Below, piece by piece: positions 23,621-34,380 of a stretch of 44,926 nucleotides of DNA. This stretch comes from a virus: the IMG/VR virus record IMGVR_UViG_3300028590_000004, positions 1-44,926 of that record, one strand, 5' to 3'. The position numbers were made by a program, and so were the translations under genes. Position 1 is the first letter of the stretch; every line of letters begins with the position of its first letter. Under the pieces are notes generated by a model, which was not told the DNA's origin, searched no databases, and saw only the letters and a program-made list of their open reading frames with translations.

Positions 23621-26416
23621 ATGAAGACTTCCGGCTCATACGCATCACTGGTGCAGGGCGTGTCCCAGCAAGTGCCCCACGAACGTGGGCCGGGACAGTG
23701 CTCCGAACAGGTCAACCTGATTCCTGATCCCGTGCTCGGCCTCACCCGCCGCCACGGTAGCATCTTCCAGGCTGAAAAGAACCTGGGCTACGGCCCGGAG
23801 ACCGCCGCCGCCATCCTCGCGGACACCGCCAGCTTCCGCACCTTCGAGTACAGCAACGCTGGTTCGGACTACGTGCTGAAGTACCGTACGGGTGAGCGGG
23901 CTGCGGGTTCGCCCTTGCCTCCGCTGCTGATCTACAATCGCACTACCAAGACATACCTCGACTACCTCGCGTCTGCTCCTGGCCTCGACGACCCGGTGGC
24001 CCAGTTCGCAGAGCATGGCATCAGCGCCATCACGGCGGTGGGCAAGTACGTGTTCATGGCGGGCAACGCAGTCCCGGCATCGGTCAGCACGACCAACTTG
24101 TGGGATACCCCGGCGAACAAGCTCGCCTCTGTCGTCTGGATTCGTGGCGGCGCGTACGCGCGCACGTTCACCGTGACCGCGAGCCAGGGTCTGACCACGT
24201 GGACGTTCAGCTACAAGACCCCGACCAGCAGCTACCCCGGCACCCTGGACACCAGTGGTGTGCCTGTGTACGCTGCGGATCCGGCAGGTGGCACCATCCT
24301 CGACACCGAGGCGGCGTACATCACGGCGATCCCAGGTTTCGGTCAGGCCAAACTGGGCTGGGCTGCGTGGAACCCCACAGGCATGACGGTCAAGGACGGT
24401 GCAGCCACGCTCACGAACGTCAGCCCGTCGAACCCCGCCAACGCGGCGCAGTACCGCTGGGATGCGGGCGACCAGTACGTGTACTTCCACTCCTCGCTGG
24501 TCGGGCAGGCGGACGTGACGATGCAGTACACGCACACGAAGACGGTCTCGAATCCGAACTACGTTAAGGCAGTGCAGGATCTTCAAAACGCCTACAACTC
24601 GGCGGTCACGCAATGGATCGGGACGGCGGCGAATGCCATCACACCCGAGGCCATCGCGGAATCCATCCGCCAAGCTGCTGTTGTCGCTGGTCTGTCGACT
24701 GGCACGGTCTACGGGTCCACGCTGGTGTTCCCGAACATCGACAACATCGTGGTGGATGACGGCGGGGACGGCTCGCTGGTCCGTGGCGTAGCGAACGAGG
24801 TCTCGGCTGTGGATCAGGTGTCCAACCTGCACATGGTCGGCAAGATCGTCAAGGTACAGGCTAAGGGTGCGCAGGAGGCGTTCTACCTGAAGGCCATCGC
24901 CAAAGACACCACGGCAGTCGCCGGTGAGTGGAACGAGGTGACCTGGGTCGAAGGTGCCGGTGTTGAGCAGAAGCCTACGCTTGCCCTGATCTACGGGACG
25001 GTGAGTGGCGGCAGCTTTGCTGTGGCATCCACCGCGACGAAGCTCACGGCACTCATCGGGGGCACGCACCCGGACTACGTGGAGAGCACGGTAGGCGACC
25101 TGGAAACGGTGCCCCTGCCGTACTTCAACGGGAAGCGGATCACGTACCTCACGATGTTCCAGGATCGGCTCATCATCGGTTGTGGTGGCGTGAAGCGCTG
25201 CTCGCGTATCGGGGACTACCTGAACTTCTACCGGAGCAGCCTGCTCACGGTACCCGCTGACGATGCCTTCGAGATGCTGTCCCAATCCAGCGACGACGAC
25301 GAGTTGCGGTTCCCCGTGCTCTACGATCAGAACCTCGTCAGCTTCGGGAAGAAGCGCCAGTACGTGGTCAGCGGGCGTCAGCCCCTTACGCCGACCTCGG
25401 CGAACATGGCCGTCCTGTCCAGCCACAAGCATGCGGCGAACCTGCCGCCGCTGGCGGTGGGCGGTGTGATCTTCTACGGCAAGCTGGACCAGGGGTCGTC
25501 CTCGGTGCACCAGATCCAGCCGGGTCTCGTGGCTGACAGCCCGGAATCCTACCCAGCCTCCAGTCAGCTGGACGACTACATGGCAGGATCCGCTATCGAG
25601 ATCACGAACAACGCCAAGCCCTCTGTGGTCTTCGTGCGCACCACCGGCAAGCGGAACTCCCTGTTCCCGTTCCAGTTCCTGGACACGCAGGCGGGGCGCA
25701 AGCAGGACGCGTGGTCGCGCTGGGACTTCGATCCCTCCCTCGGCCCCATCGTGGGCATGCTGGGTGTGGAGGACGGGCTGCTGATGTTCACGATCCGTGA
25801 GGCCCATGGGTCCATGTGGCTCGTGGCTGACCTGTGCCCGCTGCTCTCTGGACTGTCCGCTACGCCCTACCTCGACAGCCAACGCCCGTGGGCCACCGTC
25901 GCCGCCAACACTGGCAGCGTACGCCCAGCGAGTCCCGGCCCCTGGAAGGTGGCCTTCGACAACTCGTCGGAGTTCTTCCTCATCGGCTCGACCCTCAGTG
26001 GTGCCGAGGGCCTGTTCGCTGCGTGGCCTGACGGTACGGGGCCGGTCGTCGGCGCTGACCAAGCTGCGTACGTGGTCCCCACCAACCCGGTGGTTCGTGA
26101 CCGTAACGGGCAGGCCATCACCACGGCTCGCCTCACGGTGAAGAACTTCGTGGTGAGCATGGCGAAGTCCTCGGGCTACGACACCGAGATCATCCGGTCG
26201 TACAAGGTCACGGAGAACACGTTCAATGGGCGCGTGCTAGGTGATCCGAACAACCTGATCGGGCGCATCCCGGTGACGGCATACCAGCATTCGATCCCGG
26301 TGGGGGAGAACACCCTCAAGTTCGACCTGAAGATCAAGGCCCGCACGTGGCTTCCGTTCACCGTGACCGCTCTCGAATGGATCGGCCAGTGGTTCAACCG
26401 CACTCAACGCTTCTAA
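23621..26416 (+). CDS. Tail tubular protein B (nozzle)
   Basis: Six copies form the tail nozzle. The typical N-terminus SYASLVQGVSQQVPHERGPGQ and later segments YLTMFQDRLIIG, QNLVSFGKKRQYVVSG and WSRWDF match T7 gp12. At 931 residues it is longer than T7 gp12 (794). The extra part includes a Thr/Ser/Ala-rich beta region around residues 170-300, which may decorate the tail surface. RBS AAGGAG before ATG 23621. Confidence 0.92.
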   Translation: MKTSGSYASLVQGVSQQVPHERGPGQCSEQVNLIPDPVLGLTRRHGSIFQAEKNLGYGPETAAAILADTASFRTFEYSNAGSDYVLKYRTGERAAGSPLPPLLIYNRTTKTYLDYLASAPGLDDPVAQFAEHGISAITAVGKYVFMAGNAVPASVSTTNLWDTPANKLASVVWIRGGAYARTFTVTASQGLTTWTFSYKTPTSSYPGTLDTSGVPVYAADPAGGTILDTEAAYITAIPGFGQAKLGWAAWNPTGMTVKDGAATLTNVSPSNPANAAQYRWDAGDQYVYFHSSLVGQADVTMQYTHTKTVSNPNYVKAVQDLQNAYNSAVTQWIGTAANAITPEAIAESIRQAAVVAGLSTGTVYGSTLVFPNIDNIVVDDGGDGSLVRGVANEVSAVDQVSNLHMVGKIVKVQAKGAQEAFYLKAIAKDTTAVAGEWNEVTWVEGAGVEQKPTLALIYGTVSGGSFAVASTATKLTALIGGTHPDYVESTVGDLETVPLPYFNGKRITYLTMFQDRLIIGCGGVKRCSRIGDYLNFYRSSLLTVPADDAFEMLSQSSDDDELRFPVLYDQNLVSFGKKRQYVVSGRQPLTPTSANMAVLSSHKHAANLPPLAVGGVIFYGKLDQGSSSVHQIQPGLVADSPESYPASSQLDDYMAGSAIEITNNAKPSVVFVRTTGKRNSLFPFQFLDTQAGRKQDAWSRWDFDPSLGPIVGMLGVEDGLLMFTIREAHGSMWLVADLCPLLSGLSATPYLDSQRPWATVAANTGSVRPASPGPWKVAFDNSSEFFLIGSTLSGAEGLFAAWPDGTGPVVGADQAAYVVPTNPVVRDRNGQAITTARLTVKNFVVSMAKSSGYDTEIIRSYKVTENTFNGRVLGDPNNLIGRIPVTAYQHSIPVGENTLKFDLKIKARTWLPFTVTALEWIGQWFNRTQRF

Positions 26417-26426
26417 GGAGATCATC

Positions 26427-27296
26427 ATGGCAATGGCATGGGACGCGTTCGCGGGTCTGATGCAAGGTGCGATCGGCTCTCGGGCCTTTCGCATCGAGGC
26501 ACAACTCAACAACAAGCTCCGTAAGCTGGCGGCGGACTCCCGCAACACGCTGCGCATGGCCTCCAACGAGGCCGCAGCGGCGAAGGGGTCGCTGGCCCGC
26601 TGGACACAGAGCGTCAACAACAACCGCCGCCTGAAGGCAGGAGGTGAGGCCCTGGAGGCCAACACCGTCAACGCCCTGCGTGGGCAAGACGCCGCCACTT
26701 CCCGCACCTTCGCCGATGGCGTGGCAAACGCGGAGCAAATGGGCCGCATGGCTGCAAGCGCGGCGTTCAACGGGCTGGGTGGGGATGTGGTGGATCAGGT
26801 CAACCTGTCCGTCGATCTCCGCAACGGCATCGTGGGACAGGCGTTTGCGGATCAGCAGGACGTGGCGGCGTATGACACGGCTCGCCGGGCTGGCTCGATC
26901 ATGAGCCAGATGATCGGTGGCCTGGACAACTCCGTGATCATGGACGCCATCGACTACAACATCGACGTTGCCCAAGAGGACGCGGTGTTCAGCACGTGGC
27001 AGAACGCACTGTTCGGCATGATCAAGCACTCGGGCGGGGTGTCATCTGACCCGACACCGAAGGACAACACGTACAACGCTGGCGAGACCCACGGCACGGA
27101 CTTCACCGGTAAGGCGAAGTTCGACTTCACTGACGACCAGTACCTCACCCTGGACTCGGATCGCAGCGCGAACGAGTGGACCGATCGGGCTATCGGCTCG
27201 GAGAAGTCATACACCTTCGGGGACGAGAACACCTGGGGCCAGAACACGGACAACTACGCGAACGCGTGGTCCTCGAACAGCGAGTACAGCTACTAA
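26427..27296 (+). CDS. Internal virion (ejection) protein, T7 gp14-like
   Basis: First of three core proteins that leave the capsid at infection. It has the same place as T7 gp14 but is larger (289 versus 196). The N-terminal 150 residues are Ala/Asn-rich helices (NKLRKLAADSRNTLRMAS ... AEQMGRMAASAAFNGLGG). The C-terminus is a disordered acidic and Tyr/Asn-rich tail (NTDNYANAWSSNSEYSY). By analogy it would cross the outer membrane. RBS AAGGAG precedes ATG 26427. Confidence 0.8.
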   Translation: MAMAWDAFAGLMQGAIGSRAFRIEAQLNNKLRKLAADSRNTLRMASNEAAAAKGSLARWTQSVNNNRRLKAGGEALEANTVNALRGQDAATSRTFADGVANAEQMGRMAASAAFNGLGGDVVDQVNLSVDLRNGIVGQAFADQQDVAAYDTARRAGSIMSQMIGGLDNSVIMDAIDYNIDVAQEDAVFSTWQNALFGMIKHSGGVSSDPTPKDNTYNAGETHGTDFTGKAKFDFTDDQYLTLDSDRSANEWTDRAIGSEKSYTFGDENTWGQNTDNYANAWSSNSEYSY

Positions 27297-27305
27297 GGAG
27301 CACAC

Positions 27306-29618
27306 ATGGCTAACGACAACACACTCGGGGCGCCGACCGAGGGCCTGGGCCAGACCGTCACCTTCGCCTTCGGCACGCCGGGCGGGGTTCCCCAACTGAG
27401 CCTTGCCGACCCCGGCAACATCCGCACGGGCGTGACAGGTGGCCCGGTTAACGTTGGTGGCACCACGCCCACTGGCGTCAGCGGGGCGAAGGAAGATCGG
27501 ACGATGGAGTTCATCTCGGCCATCGCCGATCCTATCGTCAAGGCGCAGATGGAGAAGAAGAAGGCCGAGGCATTCGTCGTCGGTATGCAGCGTGCTGCTG
27601 CTGGTGAGGCTGTGGCTGACATCGCCGCCGAGCAGCCGTGGTACGCCAAGCTGTACGGGGACTCGGATGTGGTGGAAGGTGCCCGCGTGTACGCGAGCCA
27701 GACCATCGCGCAGACTGCCGCTGCCGAGATGGAGGATCAGATGCCCATGCTGCGCGAGCTGAATCCGCAGCAGGCGCAGAAGTTCTTCATTGACAGCGTG
27801 AACTCCAAGCTCACAGGGCACGCTGCCACGGATGCGAGCGTCATGCAGTCCATGTCCCGGGTGCTGCCCGGTGTCATGCGCCGCCAGACGAAGGAGCACT
27901 ACGGCTTCCTCCAGGAGAACGCGACGAAGCAGGAGACTGCTGCGTTCCGATCCGGGGCCAAGAACCTCCAGGCCAAGGCACAAGCGCTCGGCGATGACTA
28001 CCGCACCAGCGACGAGTTCAAGACGGACACGCAGATGTTCCTGGAGTCCGTGATGCCCGCACAGGGCCGCGACCTCGACAGCTACAAGAAGTCCATGACG
28101 GGCAACCTCCGCACCTGGGCACAGGAAGGTTCCTTCCACGCGCTCAACGCTGTGAAGGACTCCGGGTTCTTCGAGGTGCTCGATCCCGATCAGGTCGTGG
28201 CCGTCGAGAAGGCGTGGGAGCAAGGTGAGGCGAACCTCCGCAACAAGTACAGCTTCGACTGGAACGACAAGCTCACCTCGATCCGCATGGCCTCGGACAA
28301 CCCGGTTGTCGGCAGCACGCCCCGCGACATCGCCAAGGAGGTGGACGGGCTGAACAACCAGTACAGCCTCAAGACCGGCTCGCGGCAAGGGCTCATCACG
28401 CCCGAGATGCGCACGGCGCTGATCTCCGGTTCGGCTCGACAGATCCAGTCCGAGATCGAGAAGCAGGCCAACCGCTCTGCGGCTGCTGCCGCGAAGCTGG
28501 ACACCGAAGGCAAGAAGGCCGAGGCCGAGGCGATGAAGACGAACGAGATCATGAACGCGTTCTCTAACGGGAACCTGGCCATCCTCAACACGAACCCGGG
28601 CTACGGCAAGACCGAGATCGACAGCCGCGTGTTCAACCCCTGGAAGTCGATGACGCCTGCCAATCAGGTCAAGGCCCTCGTTGCCAATGACACCCAGGGT
28701 GGTACGTACATCATCGAGCCCGTGCAACGGGTCTTCGAGGCCAGCGTCAATGCGGTCCTTAACAGTGAGACCTTCACGCCACAGGCGCAGGAGACCTTCG
28801 CCCGGTACAAGATGCTGCGCGAGGCGAACCCGCACACGGCGGCTGCGTACTACGGTGAGCACGCCAAGCGCCTGGAGGGGCTGTACAACGACATCCAGAT
28901 GGGTATGGCCCCCGAGGGCGCGTTCCGTGCACGCTTCACTGGCCCGGCTGCTCGCGCGGACTTCACCAAGGACCAGATGGCGCAGTCCCTCAAGGTCATC
29001 GGCGAGAACCAGAACTGGTTCATGCGGCTGTTCACTGGCACGCAGAAGATGGGCCCCGGCCAACAGCGCCGCATCGCCAATGAGATCAGCGAGGAGACCA
29101 AGCAGTGGTACGGCCAGAACGGCGACATGAAGCTTGCGACCGAGTTGGCCCTCAAGGCTGCGAAGCGCAACGGTCTCGAAGTCATGGGCGGCTTCGCGTG
29201 GAAGAACGACAAGAACCAGCAGTCGCTGGAGTCCTTCCTCATGAAGGCTCACCCGACGATCGAATCCGCTGCCCTCGGCACGGACAAGATCAACGAGGAG
29301 TTCTACCACACGGTGAACGACAAGCTCTACGGTAAGTCCGGAGTCCTCACGGACACGGCGTCCGATGTGGGCATCTTCCGCATGGCCGACAAGGCTGGCG
29401 TCCCGCAGTTCCGCGTTCAGGCGGTGAGTTCCGATGGCACGATCACCGACACCACGGTGTCAGGTACGGACGTGTTCATTAACTCGATGAAGCGCAAGCA
29501 AGAAGCTGCGACCAAGACCCTCGGCATTCAGGATTCCAGTCTCCGTGCTGGCCCGGAAAACAAGTTCGCCCCGAAGGATGATGCACCCAGCATCTACAAG
29601 GGCTCAGTATTCGATTGA
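27306..29618 (+). CDS. Internal virion (ejection) protein, T7 gp15-like
   Basis: Second core protein, 770 residues (T7 gp15 747), helical throughout. The N-terminus is disordered and Gly/Pro/Thr-rich. A segment TMEFISAIADPIVKAQMEKK leads into the helical tower region, which includes QQAQKFFIDSVNSKLTG. By analogy it forms the periplasmic tube of the ejection channel with the gp16-like protein. It lies between the gp14- and gp16-like genes, with AAGGAG before its start. Confidence 0.83.
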   Translation: MANDNTLGAPTEGLGQTVTFAFGTPGGVPQLSLADPGNIRTGVTGGPVNVGGTTPTGVSGAKEDRTMEFISAIADPIVKAQMEKKKAEAFVVGMQRAAAGEAVADIAAEQPWYAKLYGDSDVVEGARVYASQTIAQTAAAEMEDQMPMLRELNPQQAQKFFIDSVNSKLTGHAATDASVMQSMSRVLPGVMRRQTKEHYGFLQENATKQETAAFRSGAKNLQAKAQALGDDYRTSDEFKTDTQMFLESVMPAQGRDLDSYKKSMTGNLRTWAQEGSFHALNAVKDSGFFEVLDPDQVVAVEKAWEQGEANLRNKYSFDWNDKLTSIRMASDNPVVGSTPRDIAKEVDGLNNQYSLKTGSRQGLITPEMRTALISGSARQIQSEIEKQANRSAAAAAKLDTEGKKAEAEAMKTNEIMNAFSNGNLAILNTNPGYGKTEIDSRVFNPWKSMTPANQVKALVANDTQGGTYIIEPVQRVFEASVNAVLNSETFTPQAQETFARYKMLREANPHTAAAYYGEHAKRLEGLYNDIQMGMAPEGAFRARFTGPAARADFTKDQMAQSLKVIGENQNWFMRLFTGTQKMGPGQQRRIANEISEETKQWYGQNGDMKLATELALKAAKRNGLEVMGGFAWKNDKNQQSLESFLMKAHPTIESAALGTDKINEEFYHTVNDKLYGKSGVLTDTASDVGIFRMADKAGVPQFRVQAVSSDGTITDTTVSGTDVFINSMKRKQEAATKTLGIQDSSLRAGPENKFAPKDDAPSIYKGSVFD

Positions 29619-29629
29619 AGGAGTAGCAC

Positions 29630-32600
29630 ATGGCAGAAGTTACACGCGAGGCGTTGATCCACGCAATCCACGGACAAGAGTCCGGACACGGCAAGGCTGA
29701 CACCTCGAAGAAGAACTATGCCGGTGCATTCGGCGAGATGCAGATCATCGAGCCGACCTTCGATGGTCTGAAGTCCAAGGGCATCATCCCGACCAACTTC
29801 CAGTTCTCCAACCCGGAGCACGCGAAGAAGGCAGGCGAGGCCCTGGTGGGCCACCTGTTCGACAAGTATCAGGGCGACCCCTCGAAGGTCGCTGCTGCGT
29901 ACTACGCGGGCGAGAAGGCGGTGCGTGCTGACGGTACCATCGCTGACTTCCGCGACAAGAAGAACTCCAAGGCCCCGACCACGCTGCAATACGTGGACTC
30001 GATCATGAAGCGCCTGGGTGACGGTGCGGCCACGCCGGTCGTTGCCCCTGCTGCCAAGACCACGAACGCGATGGAATACTGGGATCAGGCGATGCCGGGT
30101 CCTCAGGACAAGAGCAAGCCCGAGGGCGCGCACGCGAGCACGAAGATGGCCCCGAACCAGACTTACGAGCCCCAGCCCATCGCGTTCCAGACCGAGGAGC
30201 AGAAGCTCGCCGCTGGCACGGCTGTCGCGCAAGCGGCTGCGGCCGAGGTGCAAGACAGTGGCTTCATCGACAAGGCCCAAGCCGCGTTCATGCACAACGG
30301 CGTGGTGGGGCCGCTGGTCAAGCAACTGGTCAAGCCGGACTTCATGCCACAGCCTGGATTCCAGCTGGACCATAACAAGCTCAACGGCCTGTCCTCGGAT
30401 GAGCAGGAGTACCTCCGCGAGGCGGGCTCCCCGGCCGAGGCCGAGTGGATCATGTACGACATCAAGCAGCGCCAGGACGACCTCCGCACGGTCAACCTGA
30501 GCGGTACTGGTGTGGGCGTGGCGGCGACGATCTTCGGTGGCTTGCCCGAGGGGTTCCTCACGGGCCTGGGCGCCGCCAAGGCGCTGCAAGCGGCCCGCGT
30601 GGGCTCGCTGGCCCTGGCCGCTGAAGGCCGCATGGGCGCGGCTGTGGCCTCGTCCGTGGCCGAGAACGTAGGCGGCAACCTCGCCTTCACCGCGATCCAG
30701 GACAAGTTCGACCCGTACGTGGGTGCCACGGACTATGCCATGGCTGCGGGCATGGGCCTTCTGGGCGTGGCGCTCAATGCGCCGGGCACGTACAGCGCGA
30801 ACAAGACCGCCACGGCGAAGGCCGCGCAGCAGCTTGCCGATCAGGCGGGCAACGACATGATGGCGATCCGTCGTCAGGCTGTCGTGAACCTCGGTCCCGA
30901 GGCTGACGCTGCCCTGCTGAACGCGGAGGTCAAGCGCCTGGAGGCCAACGGTCTGCGGCAGACGATGGGTGGTGGGGCTTCCCCGCTGCCCGATGCTCGT
31001 CGCCTGCTGCCCGAGGATGATGGGCTGCGGCTGGACGTGCCCGAGGTGTCCACCAAGGACATGGGGCTGAACGCGGAGGACAAGTTCAACGTCGAGTCCT
31101 ACGGGCGCAGCGTCCTCCCTCAGTGGGATAACCCGGGATTCCTTGCGGATCGTATTCGTGGCATGACGGATAATCCGTTGTGGCAGGAAGGTGTGGCGAA
31201 GGTCACGAAGGGTGAATCAACCTATGCCGCCGCTGCGGCGCTGCCGGACGGTGTCCATGTTCTGCCCCATGCAGACATTGAAGTGTCCCTCAAGCCCGCC
31301 ATCTCCACCGTGCGTGAGTTGGCGGCGCAGTACCTGCCCGACCAGAAGGTGGTTCTCTCGGCCGGTTCCACCAACCCACGAGCAGATGCAGAGATCATCA
31401 GTGCAGGCAACGTGCACTTCATCGGCCTCACCCCGAACCCGTCCAACCCTTCCGCGCTCAGTCGGTCGAGCATGCACGAGTTCGGTCATGCGGTGTTCCA
31501 CGCCAAGGCGAAGGACATCCCGGCGGACCTGCTCAAGCAGATCAAGCGGGAGCACAACGACTTCATCCTGAAACTTGAAGGGATGAACACGAAGGAAGGT
31601 GGGCGAGGGGCGCGGATGTCCATCACGCACCCCGATGCCAACGTGGCGGGTGCTCTTAAGGCCACGCCGTACACTGCTAACTTCGATGAGTATATGGCGG
31701 AACAGTTCGTCAAACACATCGAGAAGCGTGCAATGGCTGGGGATCAACGGCTCTCACCCTCCCTGGTCAAGCGCATCACTGACGCCATCAAGGCTGTGTT
31801 CGCCTTCTTCACCGAGGCGAAGCAGAAGGGCCTGATCGCCACCGACGAAGGTGCGAATGAGTTCTTCACCCGCGTGCTGGACGGAACGCTGAAGCAGGCA
31901 GAGAAGATCGAGTCAGAGTTCCTGGCCCCTGACCTCGTGTTCCCATCGAGCTTCAACCGCACGGTGGAGGCCGAGACCTTCGTCAACGATCCCAATGCTG
32001 TGAAGCACGGGATCTCGCTGATGCCCGTGGACACCCCGAGCCAGCAGGCGGAAGCCAAGGCTGTCCTCGCGCTGTACACCAAGGCGAGCGATCCGCAGTA
32101 CAAGGCCATCGACGAGAAGCGCCTCTCCAAGTTCATGGACACCTCGGTGTTCCGTGGCGCGCAGAGCACGGCGAACACCATGCTGCGGTCGGACAACCCG
32201 GTCGTGCGCATGGTCGCTGCTGAACTGCTGGAGTCCCCCAGCGGGGCTGCTGGTCGTCGCACCAGCGCGGCCATCGCCAAGCACATCAACGAGCGCGCCT
32301 ACCTGGGCAACACGCTCAACGATGTGCAGACGCAGTACACGCAGTGGCGTAACAGCCAGGGCGTGGACATTCGCGATGACTTCTTCGGCGGCAAGATGTG
32401 GGAGCAGTTCAACCGCATGGTCGCGGAGGAGATCGAAGGTCGCGTGTCCGGCCGCAACGGCGTGGTCTCGCCGCCCGCTGTGGTGCAAGCTGCTGACGCG
32501 CTGGAGGGTGCGTACGAGCGGATGCGCGTGGCACAGACGCAGACCCGCACGGTGGGTTGGGCTTCGCTGCCCGCGTCCTCGAAGGGCTACATGCCTCACC

Positions 32601-34375
32601 GCATGAGTCCGGAGAAGATCCGCAACATGACGAACCAGCAAGCCGATGCGCTGCATGGTGCGCTCCGCGATCAGTTCATGAGCATCGAGGGCTTCGATCC
32701 CACGTTCTCGCAGAACCTCGCCAGCAAGTACCTGGATCGCGTGCGCCGCCGTGCGCTCGGTGGCTTCGAGGCCCCGGCTGGCATCCACCAGACTGGTGCT
32801 GCTGACATCGTGCATGATGCACTGGAAGCCATGGGTATGAATCGTGAGCAGGTGACTGCCATGATGAAGAAGTACATGGCTGGTGGCGCGGGGCACACGA
32901 AGCGCCGTCTGCAACTGGACCTGAGCCAAACGTTCGACGCCGGTGACGGCACGAGCTTCCGGCTGATGGACCTCTTCGAGACTGACCAGTTCCGACTGCT
33001 GCGGCAGCAGGCCCAACGCGTGAGCGGTGAGGTGGCACTGGCCCGGCACGGGATCATGGGCAAGGCGGGTCTCAACCTGCTGCGCCGGGCGATGGAGTTC
33101 GGGGCTGATGGTGAGAAGGCACAGCCCAACGAGATCGAAGCGTTCGACCAGATCGCTGCTGAGTTCCTGGGCGATGCCTTCGGGACGCAGAGCAAGCTGG
33201 TGGATCGAGTGATGCAAGTGAACAGCTTGGCTCGCCTTGGCGGGATGGGCTTTACGCAGTTCGCTGAAGCCATCAACGGGATCTTCCACGTTGGTGCTGC
33301 CCGCACGCTCGACAGCGTTGCTTCCATGCCGCGACTCCGCAAGGAGATCAAGGCGCTCGCCAAGGGTGAGAAGGTGGAGAACCCGATCATCGGATCCCTG
33401 GAACGCTTCGGCGGTGCAGAGTTCGGGACGGATTCCTACAAGACCGTCTTCCCCTTCGACAACCAGAGCCTGGAGTACCAGACCTACGGGAAGGAGACAC
33501 TCACCGCTGCCGACCGGCTGCTGCGTGGCGGCGCTCACCTGCAAGGCAAGCTCTCGATGTGGCGCTCGATTCACTCCACGCAACAGCGCGGGATGGCCGA
33601 GCAGATCGTCCGCAAGGCTGCGCAGTACCTGCAAGACGGCGGCAACGATGTGGCGCTGAAGGACATGGGCATCAGCGATGAACTGATGACGCGCCTTCGC
33701 GCGGAGCTTCCGAGCATCGCGCAGTTCGAGGGCGGTAAGCTGACGAACTTCGACATCACGAAGGCCACGGACGTGCAAGCGGCCGAGGAGTTCACGCAGG
33801 CAATCCATCGCGGCGTGAGCCAGATCATCCAGGGCACCTTCATCGGTGAAACTGGCAAGTGGTCGCATGACGGGATGATGCGCCTGATGACTCAGTTCCG
33901 CACCTTCTCGCTGACCTCGGTGGAGAAGCAGTGGGCCCGTCAACGTGGGAACGTTGGCACGGCCAAGACGCTCGGCATGATGCTGGGTGCGATGAGCCTC
34001 GCGGCTCCGATCTACATGGCACGCACCTACCTCTCGTCCGTCGGGCGCGAGGATCAGGAAGCGTACCTGGAGAAGCAACTCGCGCCCGACATGATCGCCC
34101 GCGCCACGCTGAACTACATCGCCATGTCAGGCCTCGCGGGCGACTTCCTCGACGCTACCACGGCGGTGACGGGGATGAAGCAAACGGGCGGGCGCTCGGG
34201 CGCAAGCTCGGAGTTCATCGGTAACGTCGTTGCCCCGGCCGCTGGTTTGGTGGACGACGTTTGGCGTGGTCTGCAAAACACGAAGGAGGGCACGGACCCT
34301 CACGAGCTTATCAAGACCCTTCCGTTCAACCGGTTGCCTTGGATGATCCCGCCGCTCAACGCGCTGGGTGACTAA
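29630..34375 (+). CDS. Giant internal virion protein, T7 gp16-like, with transglycosylase and HExxH peptidase-like motifs
   Basis: At 1581 residues it is larger than T7 gp16 (1318). Residues 1-120 are a lytic transglycosylase domain with catalytic E17 (HAIHGQESGHG) and GAFGEMQIIEP, which opens peptidoglycan during DNA entry. Around residue 616 is SMHEFGHAVFHAKAKDIP, a zincin HExxH motif (H616, E617, H620), with FDEYMAEQFVKHIE about 70 residues later offering a third ligand (E687 or E691). This peptidase-like domain is not part of T7 gp16. The remaining 850 residues are long helices with a hydrophobic stretch near residue 1450 (TLGMMLGAMSLAAPIYMA). RBS AAGGAG. Confidence 0.88.
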   Translation: MAEVTREALIHAIHGQESGHGKADTSKKNYAGAFGEMQIIEPTFDGLKSKGIIPTNFQFSNPEHAKKAGEALVGHLFDKYQGDPSKVAAAYYAGEKAVRADGTIADFRDKKNSKAPTTLQYVDSIMKRLGDGAATPVVAPAAKTTNAMEYWDQAMPGPQDKSKPEGAHASTKMAPNQTYEPQPIAFQTEEQKLAAGTAVAQAAAAEVQDSGFIDKAQAAFMHNGVVGPLVKQLVKPDFMPQPGFQLDHNKLNGLSSDEQEYLREAGSPAEAEWIMYDIKQRQDDLRTVNLSGTGVGVAATIFGGLPEGFLTGLGAAKALQAARVGSLALAAEGRMGAAVASSVAENVGGNLAFTAIQDKFDPYVGATDYAMAAGMGLLGVALNAPGTYSANKTATAKAAQQLADQAGNDMMAIRRQAVVNLGPEADAALLNAEVKRLEANGLRQTMGGGASPLPDARRLLPEDDGLRLDVPEVSTKDMGLNAEDKFNVESYGRSVLPQWDNPGFLADRIRGMTDNPLWQEGVAKVTKGESTYAAAAALPDGVHVLPHADIEVSLKPAISTVRELAAQYLPDQKVVLSAGSTNPRADAEIISAGNVHFIGLTPNPSNPSALSRSSMHEFGHAVFHAKAKDIPADLLKQIKREHNDFILKLEGMNTKEGGRGARMSITHPDANVAGALKATPYTANFDEYMAEQFVKHIEKRAMAGDQRLSPSLVKRITDAIKAVFAFFTEAKQKGLIATDEGANEFFTRVLDGTLKQAEKIESEFLAPDLVFPSSFNRTVEAETFVNDPNAVKHGISLMPVDTPSQQAEAKAVLALYTKASDPQYKAIDEKRLSKFMDTSVFRGAQSTANTMLRSDNPVVRMVAAELLESPSGAAGRRTSAAIAKHINERAYLGNTLNDVQTQYTQWRNSQGVDIRDDFFGGKMWEQFNRMVAEEIEGRVSGRNGVVSPPAVVQAADALEGAYERMRVAQTQTRTVGWASLPASSKGYMPHRMSPEKIRNMTNQQADALHGALRDQFMSIEGFDPTFSQNLASKYLDRVRRRALGGFEAPAGIHQTGAADIVHDALEAMGMNREQVTAMMKKYMAGGAGHTKRRLQLDLSQTFDAGDGTSFRLMDLFETDQFRLLRQQAQRVSGEVALARHGIMGKAGLNLLRRAMEFGADGEKAQPNEIEAFDQIAAEFLGDAFGTQSKLVDRVMQVNSLARLGGMGFTQFAEAINGIFHVGAARTLDSVASMPRLRKEIKALAKGEKVENPIIGSLERFGGAEFGTDSYKTVFPFDNQSLEYQTYGKETLTAADRLLRGGAHLQGKLSMWRSIHSTQQRGMAEQIVRKAAQYLQDGGNDVALKDMGISDELMTRLRAELPSIAQFEGGKLTNFDITKATDVQAAEEFTQAIHRGVSQIIQGTFIGETGKWSHDGMMRLMTQFRTFSLTSVEKQWARQRGNVGTAKTLGMMLGAMSLAAPIYMARTYLSSVGREDQEAYLEKQLAPDMIARATLNYIAMSGLAGDFLDATTAVTGMKQTGGRSGASSEFIGNVVAPAAGLVDDVWRGLQNTKEGTDPHELIKTLPFNRLPWMIPPLNALGD

Positions 34376-34380
34376 ACCTC

